Positions 1 to 10,297 are shown, counted from the first letter of the stretch. The stretch: DNA of 29,212 nt from Folioceros fuciformis (GCA_049999805.1 JBNGIO010006317.1:491687-520898), one strand, 5' to 3'. The notes: a model not told the origin generated them from the sequence alone. Translations and numbers: made by a program.

Positions 1-670
1 CAAGGAGTCAATCTTGAGCACATTATTCCTACCATGTGTCAAAAAGGTCTGAAGTATGAACGGGGGGTCTGAATCCCCAAACAAAACGACCGATCAGCAG
101 TGAGTGGACTTGTGAAACACAAATGCAACATTGAGCCCGCATCCATATATCCACACTAATATTGTCATCCGTCATCCTGATGATGTTTCCACATTGTACT
201 TTGCAAGTCAATGGCAAGATTGTCAATGTCTATACGTGTTAAGAAATCATCTTTAATGTGGACATACTGTGACTCATGCTCCAAGCTTGTTGAAAGCCCA
301 CAACATTTCGCCTGCACCTGCTCTTGGTGTTGTCTAAGAATCTCTAACACAGAAACATTACACAGTAAACCATGTTTCACCCATGCCTTCTTGTAAGCAC
401 TCAAGTGAGGAGCGATGACATCTCTTGGCATGCCTACATACTTTGGGCCATGACACACTCTTCCAGAAACATCCACTTGCATAGTTTCATATTGGAACTG
501 TGTAATGGCAAATGAAGCTTGACAATCGTGTTTGATGCTTTCCCGTTAGCAATCCGAGACCGTCTATGCTTCTTCTCACCCTCCATAGTAATAGTATACG
601 TGGTGGAGGCATGGGAATATTCCGCAAGTCCTCTGGCCCATATCCACACCACTAATTGCAAGCAAAACAC
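1..670 (-). pseudogene. MULE/ZSWIM-type transposase relic, runs off the left edge
   Basis: Read on the minus strand from about 670 down to 1, the frames carry pieces that recall SWIM/MULE-type DDE transposases. A basic stretch (KKHRRSRIANGK) is followed after a frameshift by a Cys/aromatic segment (KHDCQASFAI), then CHGPKYVGMPRDVIAPHLS, then DDFLTRIDIDNLA, and near the edge FCLGIQTP followed in another frame by THGRNNVLKIDS. In such proteins the last segment leads into the first catalytic aspartate of the DDE domain (IDS at about 3-10). The reading shifts frame at least twice and stops at about 165, so it is not a working gene. The family assignment rests on motif order recalled from the family, not on a search. 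It could be a domesticated FAR1-like or ZSWIM-like gene fragment instead of a transposon. The rest of the catalytic domain would lie outside the window. Confidence 0.45.
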
Positions 671-870
671 TGAAGATGAAATTTTTCATTGATACCAACA
701 AGCAGAAAGTAAACAGATTGAATCCTCAGGGTCCATACATACTGTGTTGTGACAATGGCTGCATCTAGCTTTAGACTGTTGAAGTATTGGTGGCCGGCCC
801 ACTACGAGATGCCTTTTAATAATTTGTAGGAGAATGTAGCAATTCATGCCCTCTATGAAATCCTGCACTT

Positions 871-1045
871 TGGTCCAAGGGATGTAAGCTAGCTTTCGTA
901 GTTTGTCTTGGCCAAGATGAACTGTGGTCCAAGGGATGTAAGCTAGCTGTCGTAGNNNNNNNNNNTTGTCCTGGCCAAGATGAACTGTGGTCCAAGGGAT
1001 GTAAGCTAGCTGCCGTTGTTTGCCTTGGCCAGGACAAGATGGATG
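871..1045. repeat. 54-bp tandem repeat, about three copies, interrupted by an assembly gap
   Basis: The phrase GGTCCAAGGGATGTAAGCTA recurs at about 872, 926 and 989, each time followed by a CTTGGCCA- or CTGGCCA-containing stretch. The first spacing is 54 bp. The second is 63 bp but includes ten Ns. The last copy degenerates into GGCCAGGACAAGATGG. The array abuts a receptor-kinase-like fragment. Confidence 0.85.
956..965. other. Assembly gap (10 N) inside the 54-bp repeat
   Basis: Ten Ns sit where the 54-bp periodicity needs a single base, so the true gap is probably one base plus a whole number of missing repeat units. Confidence 0.95.
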
Positions 1046-1418
1046 CTTGTATGAGGATTGTTGCCATTCCAAGTCATTGAAAGAAAGTTTCCCTCCACCA
1101 GGCCTTTGAACTGCAATAGGACAATGCACTGCAAGCTCATCCATTGCTGGAGCATGATCAGTATACATGCATCTCCCCAGCCTTTGGTCTTTCTTTCAAC
1201 GATAATCGTGTGCGGTGCTTTGAGCAGAGCGCTCTCTCCGCTCTCGTTCTCAACTGAAACAAATAAAGGGTGAGTAGTATGGCCGCGAGAATTGCCACGA
1301 CAATCAGGGCAACAGGAACTTGAATTAGTTTCCCATCATTCCCGGTAGCTCGGTTGCGGGTTGGCACGGATAAGAGAGAGGAGTAGGGGAGAGGAAGGCC
1401 ATGCTCATGGCATGACAT
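1030..1418 (-). pseudogene. Receptor-like-kinase membrane/juxtamembrane fragment
   Basis: A minus-strand open frame starting at 1418 encodes a short N-terminal part, then a strong single membrane segment (LIQVPVALIVVAILAAILL) followed by a basic stop-transfer stretch (LRTRAER). The frame ends in MHVY and a stop at 1158. Shifted by one frame it resumes at 1168 with an acidic linker (APAMDELAV), then VQRPGGGKLSFNDLEW, a layout typical of the juxtamembrane region just before the kinase domain of plant LRR receptor kinases. The coding impression ends where the 54-bp tandem repeat begins, and no kinase domain is present. The sequence TTTGTTTCAG just after the membrane segment could also be a splice acceptor, so an exon structure is not excluded. 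The receptor-kinase reading is inferred from layout, not from a database match. Confidence 0.35.
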
Positions 1419-1436
1419 GTCATGTCATGTCATGTC
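1415..1436. repeat. ATGTC pentanucleotide microsatellite
   Basis: Four consecutive CATGT/ATGTC units beside CATGACATGTCATG, which is itself a palindrome. Confidence 0.9.
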
Positions 1437-1519
1437 GGTTCACCAGGCCGTACCGTGGCGAATCGATATTTAGGCCTAGCGAGTACTTTTGGCCTCCTGC
1501 CCTCTAAAGATTGGAGTAA

Positions 1520-1834
1520 TGGATCCATCTCTTTTTCTATAATAGAAAATACTTCTTCTCTTAAGATGTCAAATACTTCTTCTCTTAAGATGTCATGATT
1601 GAAGATAGTTAAGTCTTTGTCGAATGGATCCCAAAATAAATGGATCCATCTCTTTTTCTGTAATAGAAAATACTTCTTCTCTTAAGATGTCGTGATTGGA
1701 GATAGTTAAGTCTTTGCTAAACGAATCGTGAAATAGATGGATCCATGTCTTTTTCTATAATAGAAAACACTTCTTCTCTTAAGATGTCATGATTGGAGAT
1801 AGTTAAGTCTTTGTCGAAGGGAACGTGAAATAAG
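1520..1834. repeat. Three tandem copies of a roughly 97-bp unit upstream of DDB1
   Basis: Units begin with TGGATCCAT at 1520, 1641 and 1738, and share TAATAGAAAA, CTTCTTCTCTTAAGATGTC and GATAGTTAAGTCTTTG. The first is 121 bp and the others about 97 bp. The 24-bp difference is an internal duplication of the AATACTTCTTCTCTTAAGATGTC part in copy one. No coding sense is visible. The array ends about 335 bp before the DDB1 start codon, so it lies in or next to its promoter. Confidence 0.9.
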
Positions 1835-2169
1835 GTGGAAGTTTATAACTATAGAGTCATCAATCATTGGAAGGGCTCAATTAGGAGCTCGGCTATGCGG
1901 CTTGCTTAGCTTACTTTAATTTACTGAAGGTTTAATATTAATTTTTTAAAAAATCCATGTATAATGTCAATCAAAGAGGAAAAAAAAAAAAGCAAACGAT
2001 TAACTTTTTCTGCTGTGTTGTTAGATGCTGTCCGCAAGAAGCTGAGCTGGTCCGGGGTTCCTCTGCGTTCGACTAGGAATCCCGCAAATCTGTTGGCTCT
2101 GAAGCTGCTAGAGCATGTGCGTAGGGTTACCAGGCGCTGAGAATCAGCAGGACCCACAGATTTTCCGCC
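1835..2169 (+). promoter_or_regulatory. DDB1 upstream region and probable 5' UTR
   Basis: AT-rich DNA (an A-run near 1980-1991, TTTAATATTAATTTTTTAAA near 1931-1950) leads into a more balanced stretch ending in CGCC-ATG-AG, a reasonable plant start context. No convincing TATA box can be placed. The transcription start is not visible, so this only marks where the promoter and leader must lie. Confidence 0.4.
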
Positions 2170-5100
2170 ATGAGTGTGTTCAATTACGTGGTCACTGCGC
2201 ACAAGCCCACAAACGTCACGCACTCGTGCGTTGGCAACTTCACCAGCCCCAACGAGCTCAACCTCATCATTGCGTATCCTGTCCCCTTGTTGTGCTTCTG
2301 TGTCTGGTTTGGTTCTCACTGTAACGTGATGGAAGCCGGGAAGCTAGAACTCGGTGTAGGCAAACAGGAGTAGGTTGAATTCATCTTTGGCTGCAGTGAA
2401 CTGAGGGAGGTGTATGAGACTGGAGGGTCTAGCTGCTGACGACGAGATTAGGGTTTAAGTGTTACCACAGTAGTGTAGTACAGTGGCAAATTCATTGCTT
2501 CCAGGGCTGCTAGCTAGCAGGTTGGTGTAGTCAATTAGGGGTAGGTTGAAGTCGTCTATGGCTGCATTACACTGGGGGAGTCAGGACGGGTCTAGCTGTG
2601 CTGCACGTCATTAGGGTTCGATGGGAACTAAAAAAGGGTTGCAGTTGAGGGTTGTAGAGGTGGTATTTGTTCATAGCTTGAAATGCAGGTTTTGGCAGTC
2701 TGTAAATTGGGTCCACATGGGGCTTCAGCCAGGTCACTTGCATTCTGATTAATTTAGAAGGATGCACCTGGCTAGCGCTGTGTTGAACTATAAGTCAATT
2801 TGTGAGCTGAACGTGGATCTAGGCGATGGTAGCAGTTGTGGATCCTTAACCTTTCTGCTGCAGAAAATGCACTCGTATAGAGATCCATCTCCTTACATCT
2901 CAAGGATTGCAGGTATGTGGGGTTAGGCTCTGAGGCCTCAACTTGTTCTTGTGTGTGCCTTGGTATTGGCAACCTGAGATTTGTTTCGCATGATGTACTG
3001 TCACTTCTTGTTTGAGGTCATTTTTCCTGTGTGCTCGTCTGCAGCCCATGCTTGACGTTCCAATCTATGGGCGGATTGCCACACTTGAACTCTTTCGGCC
3101 TCCGGTTCGTCCAGCACACTTCTGTTGTACTTCAGAACCAAGTTCATGATAGTATTCAGAGGTGCCTGTGTTTCCTTGACTGCTTGGATTGGGAACCTAA
3201 TGTGTGGATGATTTCAGAATGAATTCCAAGATGTTTTGTTCATATCTACAGAACGATACAAGTTCTGTGTTCTCAGCTGGGATTCGGAAAACAGTGAACT
3301 TGTCACCAAGTAATATGGCCCAGAACTCCAGCTGTCCTTAAGTTTCTGGTTTCCACCATTCTTACGTCTTTGCAAAAGGTCGTATGGGAAATTGGATGCA
3401 AGTTGATGTGATGATATTCTTGTTGCAGAGCCATGGGGGATGTTTCTGACAGAATAGGGCGTCCTGCAGACAATGGACCGGTAAATTCGTCGGCATATGG
3501 TACAATGTTTGACAGCGGTTCTCTATGATGTGGCACTGATCTCTGTGGCAGGCGTTGAATGCAGATTGGTATTGTTGATCCAGATTGCAGACTGATTGGG
3601 CTACATCTTTATGACTCGCTGTTTAAGGTCCGATTATGTTCTTGCAATTGGCCTACTGTTTGGACCTCCTTCGTAGAAACTGAGTCTGAAGCTTAGCTAC
3701 AGCGCTAGCTAAACTTAAACCTTGCAATCCTCTGAAAGAAGCATAATTCAGACCATGGCGTAGCAGGAATTCTACCAGTCTTTCTCAAATACTGCTCGTG
3801 TTTTGGTTCTCAGCAGGAGACGTGTCTGAAGGTTGTTTTGATACATGAGCGTGTTGGAATTATGGCAGGTCATCCCAATTGATCCCAAGGGGCACCTGAA
3901 GGAAGCTTTCAACATCAGGTTATTGTTTCACCTCTCTTTCTTGTTCAATGTGTCGCCTAGACGTTGTAGAATGAGCAGGTGTGGAGATCTGCGACCTGAG
4001 GTGATGCATCTTTGGCTAGATTCCCATCAAGATGTCCCATGGCGTTATCAAACTTGGTCAGCAATGTAGGGACATTTTTGCAGAACAATCACGCCTCAAT
4101 TCTCGCTGCAGGCTGGAGGAACTGCAAGTTCTGGACATCAAGTTTCTGTATGGGTGTCCAAAGCCGACAATAGCTGTCTTATACCAGGCATGCCTCTTCT
4201 TTTGTTGCTTTGAGTGCCATCTTGATTGAAATTTTCTTTAAGAAGCCCAGACAAACTGTGACAGTAAGAGGAAAACATTTGCCCAAGAATGCATGCGTAA
4301 GATGCTTGCCTGGGCTTGCAGGATAACAAGGATGCTCGTCATGTGAAAACTTATGAGGTGCTACTGAAGGAGAAGGACTTTGGAGACGGCCCGTGGTCGC
4401 AGACCAACTTAGATAATGGTGCTAGTTTACTGATTCCTGTGCCTCTTCCCCTTGGAGGAGCGATCATCATTGGGGAAGAAACTATTGTTTACTACAATGG
4501 AAAGGTCTTCAAAGCAATCCCAATTCGGCCGGTAATACAATCAGGTTCAAGAGTTCCCACGGGTTGTTTGGTGATTGCTTAAAAGTGTGATTAGGTAGGA
4601 CACTGCAATGTTATGCATGCCCGGCGGACTTTCTTCTCGATTTATGCTGTAAGATTTGCCAGGGTACCCCTCTAAGCCTGTACTTTCGTACTTCAGTCAA
4701 TCACGAAGGCGTATGGGAGAGTTGATTTGGATGGCTCGCGCTACCTTTTAAGCGACTACAATGGCATGCTTCATCTTCTTGTGATAACTCACGAGAATGA
4801 AAAGTAATTAATCAAACAACATTCAGGTTGAGATTGTTGTAACTGGGATTGAGTTGCCAGTCACAGGTTCCGTTTCATCTGCCAGGGTGCAGGGATTGAA
4901 GGTGGAGCCCCTGGGAGAAACGTCTGCTGCCTCAACGTTAGCATACCTTGACAACGGAGTTGTCTATGTGGGTTCCAGTTATGGAGACTCTCAGGTCAGT
5001 GTTCCTCGTGCTTTTGAAATTGTCACTCTCTCTGCATATTGTTGCTGAAATGTTTGATCTGTTTTGACGCTACCTTGTTGTAGCACAAGAGGGGCTGTGA

Positions 5101-8100
5101 TTGATCGGGCACCAGTATGCTGTTGCATAGTGTTATCCGTACCTGTACTTCTCTAATAATATTGCTGTTCTTGCAGCTGATAAGATTGAACTCGCACACA
5201 GACACGAAAGGGTCCTATGTGGAGGTCCTGGAGAGCTTTGTAAATCTTGGACCTATAGTAGACTTGTGTGTAGTAGACCTGGAGCGGCAGGGTCAGGGCC
5301 AAGTGGTCACATGTTCTGGAGCATTTAAGGATGGCTCTCTCCGGATTGTCCGGAATGGCATTGGCATTAATGAGCAGGTGAGAGATCTCGTATCAAGTCA
5401 TGATGGTCATCAGGTTTTGGACTGTGATGTACTTGGCTTCTATCCCAATTGCTGATCTCTCAGCAATACAGGCTTCTGCAGAGTTGCAAGGCATTAAGGG
5501 GATGTGGTCATTGCGTGCATCATCAATGGATGCATATGACAAGTTTCTGGTTGTGAGCTTCATAAGTGAAACACGTGTACTAGCGATGAATGACGATGAT
5601 GAACTGGAGGAGACGGAGATTGAAGGCTTTGAGTCTGACGGGCAAACTTTGTTCTGTCACAATGCAATCAATGACCAGCTGATCCAGGTTTGCTTCAGAC
5701 GTAGCACTTCATTTAGCGTTTTGGACAGGCCTTGTTTACTGTTTTAAAAATAGCAAGTCTGTTGCTTGCTTTATGCAAGTGCGCAATTCGTAGCTCGGTT
5801 CTGATTACCCTATACTCACTGTAGGTTACTGCAAGCTCACTTCGGTTAGTAGATGCATCATCTGGAACACTTTTGACAGAGTGGAAGGCTCCTCCAGGAA
5901 TCTCCATAAATGTCGCTACTGCAAATGCTTCGCAGGTTTGTTTTTAAATTTCATTGGACCATCAACTTTGTGTGAGAGGGAACCACTTACATTTTTTGTT
6001 CATGGCAGGTCCTTTTGGCTACAGGTGGTGGGAATCTGGTATATCTCGAAATAGGGTTAAGGACACTCACTCAGTTGCGCCATGTCCAGCTCGAATATGA
6101 AATTTCTTGTCTTGACATCAATCCAGTTGGAGACGATCCTGACAGGAGCCACTTAGCAGCTGTAGGGATGTGGACAGACATCACGGTTCGAATTTTCTCG
6201 CTTCCAAATTTGGAGTTAATAGCCAAAGAAAGCTTAGGAGGAGAGATCATTCCCCGCTCTGTTTTATTCTGTGCATTCGAAGGGGTAAGCCCACTGGTTC
6301 CAGAAGTTGAAGGAGAAATAAGTAATTATTGGAACGTAGTCGTCAGTTTTTCGTACCATGTTGAAGCTGGACAGGTGCTCACCATCTTTCTTGATGTTTT
6401 GCCAGATACCTTATTTACTATGTGCGCTAGGGGATGGTCATCTCTTCAATTTTGTGCTGGACATCCAGAGTGGTTTTCTAACTGATCGAAAGAAAATTTC
6501 TCTTGGCACTCAGCCAATTACTCTGCGGACTTTCCGGTCGAAGAATGCTACGCATGTGTTTGCGGCCTCAGATCGTCCAACAGTAATTTACAGCAGTAAC
6601 CGCAAACTGCTCTACAGCAATGTCAATCTGAAGGAAGTAAACCATATGTGTCCATTTAACTCCGCTCCTTTTCCAGACAGGTGATTCCTGACACATCCTC
6701 ATGCCTTGCTGCTCACATGGTCTTGAAAATCTTGCGATACTGAACATGCATTGTTGTGCTGTCGTGATGATGTGTGTGTTTCACGGGGCTGCTGCGATTT
6801 CCATTTCTGCAATCCACGCAGCTTGGCGATTGGAAAGGAAGGTGCACTCACAATTGGAACCATTGACGACATACAGAAGCTTCACATTCGAACTGTTCCT
6901 CTTGGAGAGCACCCTCGCAGGATTTGTCATGAGGAGCATTCTCGAACTTTTGGTATTTGCAGCGCAAAATACTCACAAAGTGCTTCTAATGAGGACATGG
7001 AGACACATTACGTCAGGCTAATCGATGACCAGACGTTTGAGATTATTGGCTCGTACACTCTTGACGCCTATGAGAATGGATGCTCGATCATTACCTGCAC
7101 ATTCAGTGATGATCCCAGTGTCTACTACTGTGTGGGCACTGCATATGCCCTCCCCGAAGAAAATGAGCCTAGTAAGGTAAGGGCCGAGGTATAGAATTGA
7201 ACTGGGCTGAAACATGTACGGTGCTCACGTATGAAAACTTCTGCTTTCTGTTACCGTCTTGCAGGGAAGGATTCTTGTGTTTGTGGTAGAAGAGGGGAAG
7301 CTGCAGTTAATTACTGAAAAGGAGACCAAGGGAGCAGTCTACAATCTGAATGCTTTCAATGGGAAGTTGCTAGCTGGTATTAATCAAAAGATTCAGCTGT
7401 ACAAGTGGACTGTAAGGGACGATGGATCACGCGAGCTGCAGGTTGAGTGTGGACATCATGGTCACATATTGGCACTTTTTGTTCAGTCACGGGGAGACTT
7501 TGTGGTAGTTGGTGATCTTATGAAATCCATTTCTCTTCTGATCTACAAGGTGAGATGTTGTCTGCTGGAAGCCGCTCCGGAGCATACCCAATAGTCTTGT
7601 GGTTTCCCGTTTGTTTTGTTGTCTGCTGGTGTCGGTATTGACACAGCGTTGCACTGTTCATAGCCTGAAGAGGGAGCAATAGAGGAGCGCGCTCGAGATT
7701 ATAATGCCAATTGGATGACGGCCACTGAAATTCTTGATGATGACACCTTTCTTGGAGCCGAGAATAGCTTTAACTTGTTCACTGTGAGGAAGAACAGTGA
7801 TGCTGCCACAGATGAAGAACGGGGGAGGCTAGAGGTAGTTGGCGAGTACCATCTTGGGGAGATGGTGAATCGCTTCCGGCATGGATCCTTGGTGATGCGG
7901 TTACCTGACAGTGAGGCAAGCCAGATTCCCACTGTCATCTTTGGAACCGTCAATGGCGTTATTGGTGTAATTGCCTCTCTCCCACAGGAGCAATACCAAT
8001 TTCTGTTCAAGCTGCAACAAAGCCTTGTGAAGGTAATCAAAGGCGTGGGAGGCCTCAGCCATGAACAGTGGCGATCGTTCAGCAATGAGCGGAAGACTGT

Positions 8101-8245
8101 GGAGGCCAGGAACTTCTTAGATGGTGATTTGATTGAATCCTTTCTCGACCTGAATCGTAACAGAATGGAAGAGATAGCAAGCTCGTTGGATGTCTCCGTT
8201 GAGGAGCTATGCAAAAGAGTAGAGGAGCTCACGAGACTGCACTAG
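2170..8245 (+). CDS. DDB1: DDB1, CUL4 E3 ubiquitin-ligase adaptor (19 exons, 1090 aa)
   Basis: Adaptor that links CUL4-RBX1 to WD40 (DCAF/DWD) substrate receptors; in plants it acts in photomorphogenesis (COP1/DET1 complexes) and nucleotide-excision repair. Exons: 2170-2273, 2864-2912, 3045-3104, 3218-3309, 3429-3480, 3565-3627, 3869-3918, 4112-4187, 4322-4531, 4697-4803, 4886-4994, 5177-5377, 5472-5687, 5825-5935, 6009-6284, 6406-6680, 6822-7176, 7265-7549, 7664-8245. They join in phase to 3273 nt including the stop. The product matches the plant family from the start ([20 protein letters not shown]) through [22 protein letters not shown] and [11 protein letters not shown] to the C-terminal RVEELTRLH, with no missing block. 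From family knowledge, the three beta-propellers span most of the protein, the middle one binding CUL4, and a helical C-terminal domain follows. All introns are GT-AG except intron 8 (GC-AG). The frame is intact and it is clearly functional. Confidence 0.98.
2351..2617 (+). repeat. Imperfect duplication inside DDB1 intron 1
   Basis: About 100 bp starting at 2351 (GGTGTAGGCAAACAGGAGTAGG) recurs at 2522 (GGTGTAGTCAATTAGGGGTAGG). Shared parts are GTAGGTTGAA, TGGCTGCA, GGGTCTAGCTG and ATTAGGGTT. The offset is about 171 bp, within the 590-bp first intron. Confidence 0.75.
2448..2456 (+). promoter_or_regulatory. Telobox-like motif (TTAGGGTTT) in DDB1 intron 1
   Basis: TTAGGGTTT is the complement of AAACCCTAA, a motif often found near the 5' end of plant housekeeping genes. 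A second, weaker form (ATTAGGGTTC) occurs in the duplicated intron segment near 2611. Function here is inferred only. Confidence 0.35.
4188..4321 (+). other. GC-AG intron (DDB1 intron 8)
   Basis: Exon 8 must end in TAC-CAG (YQ) at 4187 and exon 9 begins GAT-AAC-AAG (DNK) at 4322 to keep the family sequence [12 protein letters not shown]. The bases after CAG are GCATGC, with no GT nearby that preserves the frame. The acceptor is an ordinary CTTGCAG. Confidence 0.85.
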
Positions 8246-8464
8246 GATATTGACAATGAACCCCAAGGCCATCACGTCTGTGTATACTACCTGAGTCTTG
8301 TTTAATCCATGCTTTCTCCTGTTTTCCTCTGCGAAACCTAGAGATGTATGACTGCATCTTTCCACTAGTCCGCAGGCGCAAATTGCAGAGATAGCTTGCC
8401 AACACCGAACAGACAATATAGAAGTCTTCGGATTTGTGCGACCAAGCGGAACCCTGTGCCTGTT
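8246..8464 (+). other. DDB1 3' UTR / downstream flank
   Basis: Non-coding sequence after the DDB1 stop. No clear AATAAA signal is visible. The transcript end must lie here or inside the following 43-bp repeat. Confidence 0.4.
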
Positions 8465-8656
8465 GGTCCGACCAGGACGGAGACTCGAGGAACCAATGTG
8501 CGCAAATGGTCCGATCAGGAAGAAGGCTCGAGGAACCCATGTGCACAATTGGTCCGACCAGGAAGNNNNNNNNNNGAAGAAGGCTCGAGGAACCCATGTG
8601 CACAATTGGTCCGACCAGGAAGGAGACGTAAGGAACCCATGTGCTGAATAGGTCCG
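8465..8656. repeat. 43-bp tandem repeat, five starts, with an assembly gap
   Basis: GGTCCGACCAGGAAG-type starts occur at 8465, 8508, 8551, 8608 and 8651, with CTCGAGGAACC and ATGTGCACAATT in each full unit. The spacing is exactly 43 bp except across the gap (57 bp including ten Ns). Confidence 0.9.
8566..8575. other. Assembly gap (10 N) inside the 43-bp repeat
   Basis: Without the Ns the spacing across the gap is 47 bp, four more than the unit. The flanks share GAAG, so the two contig ends probably overlap by four bases rather than being separated. Confidence 0.95.
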
Positions 8657-9339
8657 TGGAGAGTTGGGTGGGTTCGCCGGCTGGTTCGACCCCTTAAAAA
8701 TTGTCCTTTCTTCTTAACCTCTTAAAACTTGTTTCACACATAGCTATTCATTGTTACAACTAGCAAACTGATCTTTTACTAAGAGGCCTTGCAAGATTTG
8801 CCGCCAGGCATATTTCTTTACAAGGCTGCCTTACAAAGATAATCGAGGTTGATGGAAGCAAGGTTATCACAGTGCTCAATATAAGTGTGATGGAGGTTAG
8901 AAAAAAAGTGGCAAATCAAGGATTCATAATGCAATATGCTAATTGGTTGCCCAACTCTTTGTTGCTCCTCTGAAGAATACAACAATCCCAAGACATATGT
9001 TAATGGGATTGGCCATCTCTTTCTAGGATTGAAGGGTTCTTTACAGGGTTTCATTGCCCTATCGAGGGTGTTGGCCAATGCATTGCACAAGAAATTAGTT
9101 GGCCAACGCACTACAAAAGAACTTAATTAGTGTATCACATGCAATTTCTTTGGCAACTATGATTTACACACCTTTTTGTATCCCTTAGCACCAATTTCTT
9201 GAAACAATTTGTAGTTTCATGACATTTGTTGGCAAAGATCAATCCTCCTATCACAATGTCTTTTTTTTCCCAGTGTGGATGCATTCTTTTCCATCTCCTT
9301 TTGGAAGGCAATGGATTCTTTCTCATTTCAAGAGAGCTG
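8657..9339. other. AT-rich intergenic sequence, no gene recognised
   Basis: Short open frames on both strands have no protein-like composition. TTGGCCAA-like words recur near 9010-9100. Nothing else stands out. Confidence 0.6.
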
Positions 9340-9790
9340 TGAGCAATGCAAGGTGAGCAAGTAGAGGGCCCTTAGCGAGTCACAAGGCAAGCGGCATAAG
9401 CATTTAGCAAAAAGAGCAAGGACGCTTTAGCAACAAGAGCAGGGACGCAAGCAAGCGATGCGAGTAGTGAGCAAGAAGCGATGCGAGTAGTGAGCAAGAA
9501 GTAGAGAGGCAACTGTAGGCTATGCAAGTAATGAGTGAGAAGTAAGGAGGCAACAAGAGCAGGGACACAAGCAAGCGATGTGAGTAGTGAGCAAGAAGTA
9601 GGGAGGCAATTGTAGGCTATTCAAGTAATGAGTAAGAAGTAGGGAGGCAATTGTAGGCTATGAGCAAGCCAAGCGAGTAGTGAGCAAGAAGTAGGGAAGC
9701 AACTGTAGGCTATGCAAGTAGTGAGTAAGACTATGCAAGTAGTGAGTAAGAAGTAGGGAGGCAATTGTAGGCTATGGGCAGGGAGACATT
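9340..9790. repeat. Degenerate minisatellite, higher-order units of about 93-97 bp
   Basis: Built from a few words in varying order: AGCAAGAAGTAGGGAGGCAA, TTGTAGGCTATGCAAGTA, GTAGTGAGCAAGAAG and AAGAGCAGGGACGCAAGCAAG. TGAGCAAGAA recurs at 9491, 9588 and 9681. It is strongly purine-rich on the plus strand. Confidence 0.85.
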
Positions 9791-9926
9791 CTACAACCGA
9801 TACGATACCTTTGTAAGGATTTTTCCAAGTTTATCAAGGACTGTGTCAAGCATATCACAATCCTAGGAATAGAATTGGACTCCACCATTCTTGCATTGTT
9901 ACTTTCCTCTTGCACAGTGTTTTATT

Positions 9927-10033
9927 GCTATGCAAAGCACTTTGACCAAAGTAGGGTTTCATTGCTCTACAAAGCAATTTGACCAAAGTAGGGTTTCACT
10001 GCTCTACAAAGCACTTCAACCAAAGCAGTACAT
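9927..10033. repeat. 37-bp tandem repeat, three copies
   Basis: GACCAAAGTAGGGTTTCATTG followed by CTCTACAAAGCA. GACCAAAG (or AACCAAAG) recurs at 9944, 9981 and 10018. Confidence 0.85.
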
Positions 10034-10040
10034 ACGATAA

Positions 10041-10200
10041 CATTAAGAATCAAAGAGATGGTATCTTTTAAACAAGTAGCAAGTGAGAATTATTATATTC
10101 TAGACCACATTAAGACCTTATGCGATGGCATTAAGCATCAAAGATATGATATCTTTTACAGAGGTAGTAGGTGTGAAATTATTATATTCTAGACTAGATC
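10041..10200. repeat. 88-bp duplication directly upstream of the copia element
   Basis: CATTAAGAATCAAAGAGATGG at 10041 and CATTAAGCATCAAAGATATGA at 10129. Both lead through TATCTTTTA to ATTATTATATTCTAGAC. Confidence 0.75.
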
Positions 10201-10208
10201 GATACGTT

Positions 10209-10213
10209 ACACG
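10209..10213. repeat. Left target-site duplication (ACACG)
   Basis: Five bases immediately before the 5' LTR. They match the five bases after the 3' LTR (ACATG) except for one C to T change at a CpG. Confidence 0.75.
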
Positions 10214-10230
10214 TGTAGGGTTATTAAAGC

Positions 10231-10258
10231 CCACATTAGTCTAATTAGACTAATGTGG
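10231..10258. repeat. Perfect 28-bp palindrome in the 5' LTR
   Basis: CCACATTAGTCTAA and its exact reverse complement TTAGACTAATGTGG are directly joined, with no spacer. Confidence 0.95.
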
Positions 10259-10297
10259 TTAGTCTAAGATTAGTGTCTAATTAAGTATCATTAGTTT

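Noticed and set aside
7699-8232. Minus-strand frame of 177 codons opposite the last DDB1 exon
   Set aside because: Antisense shadow of a conserved exon; the plus strand is clearly the coding one.
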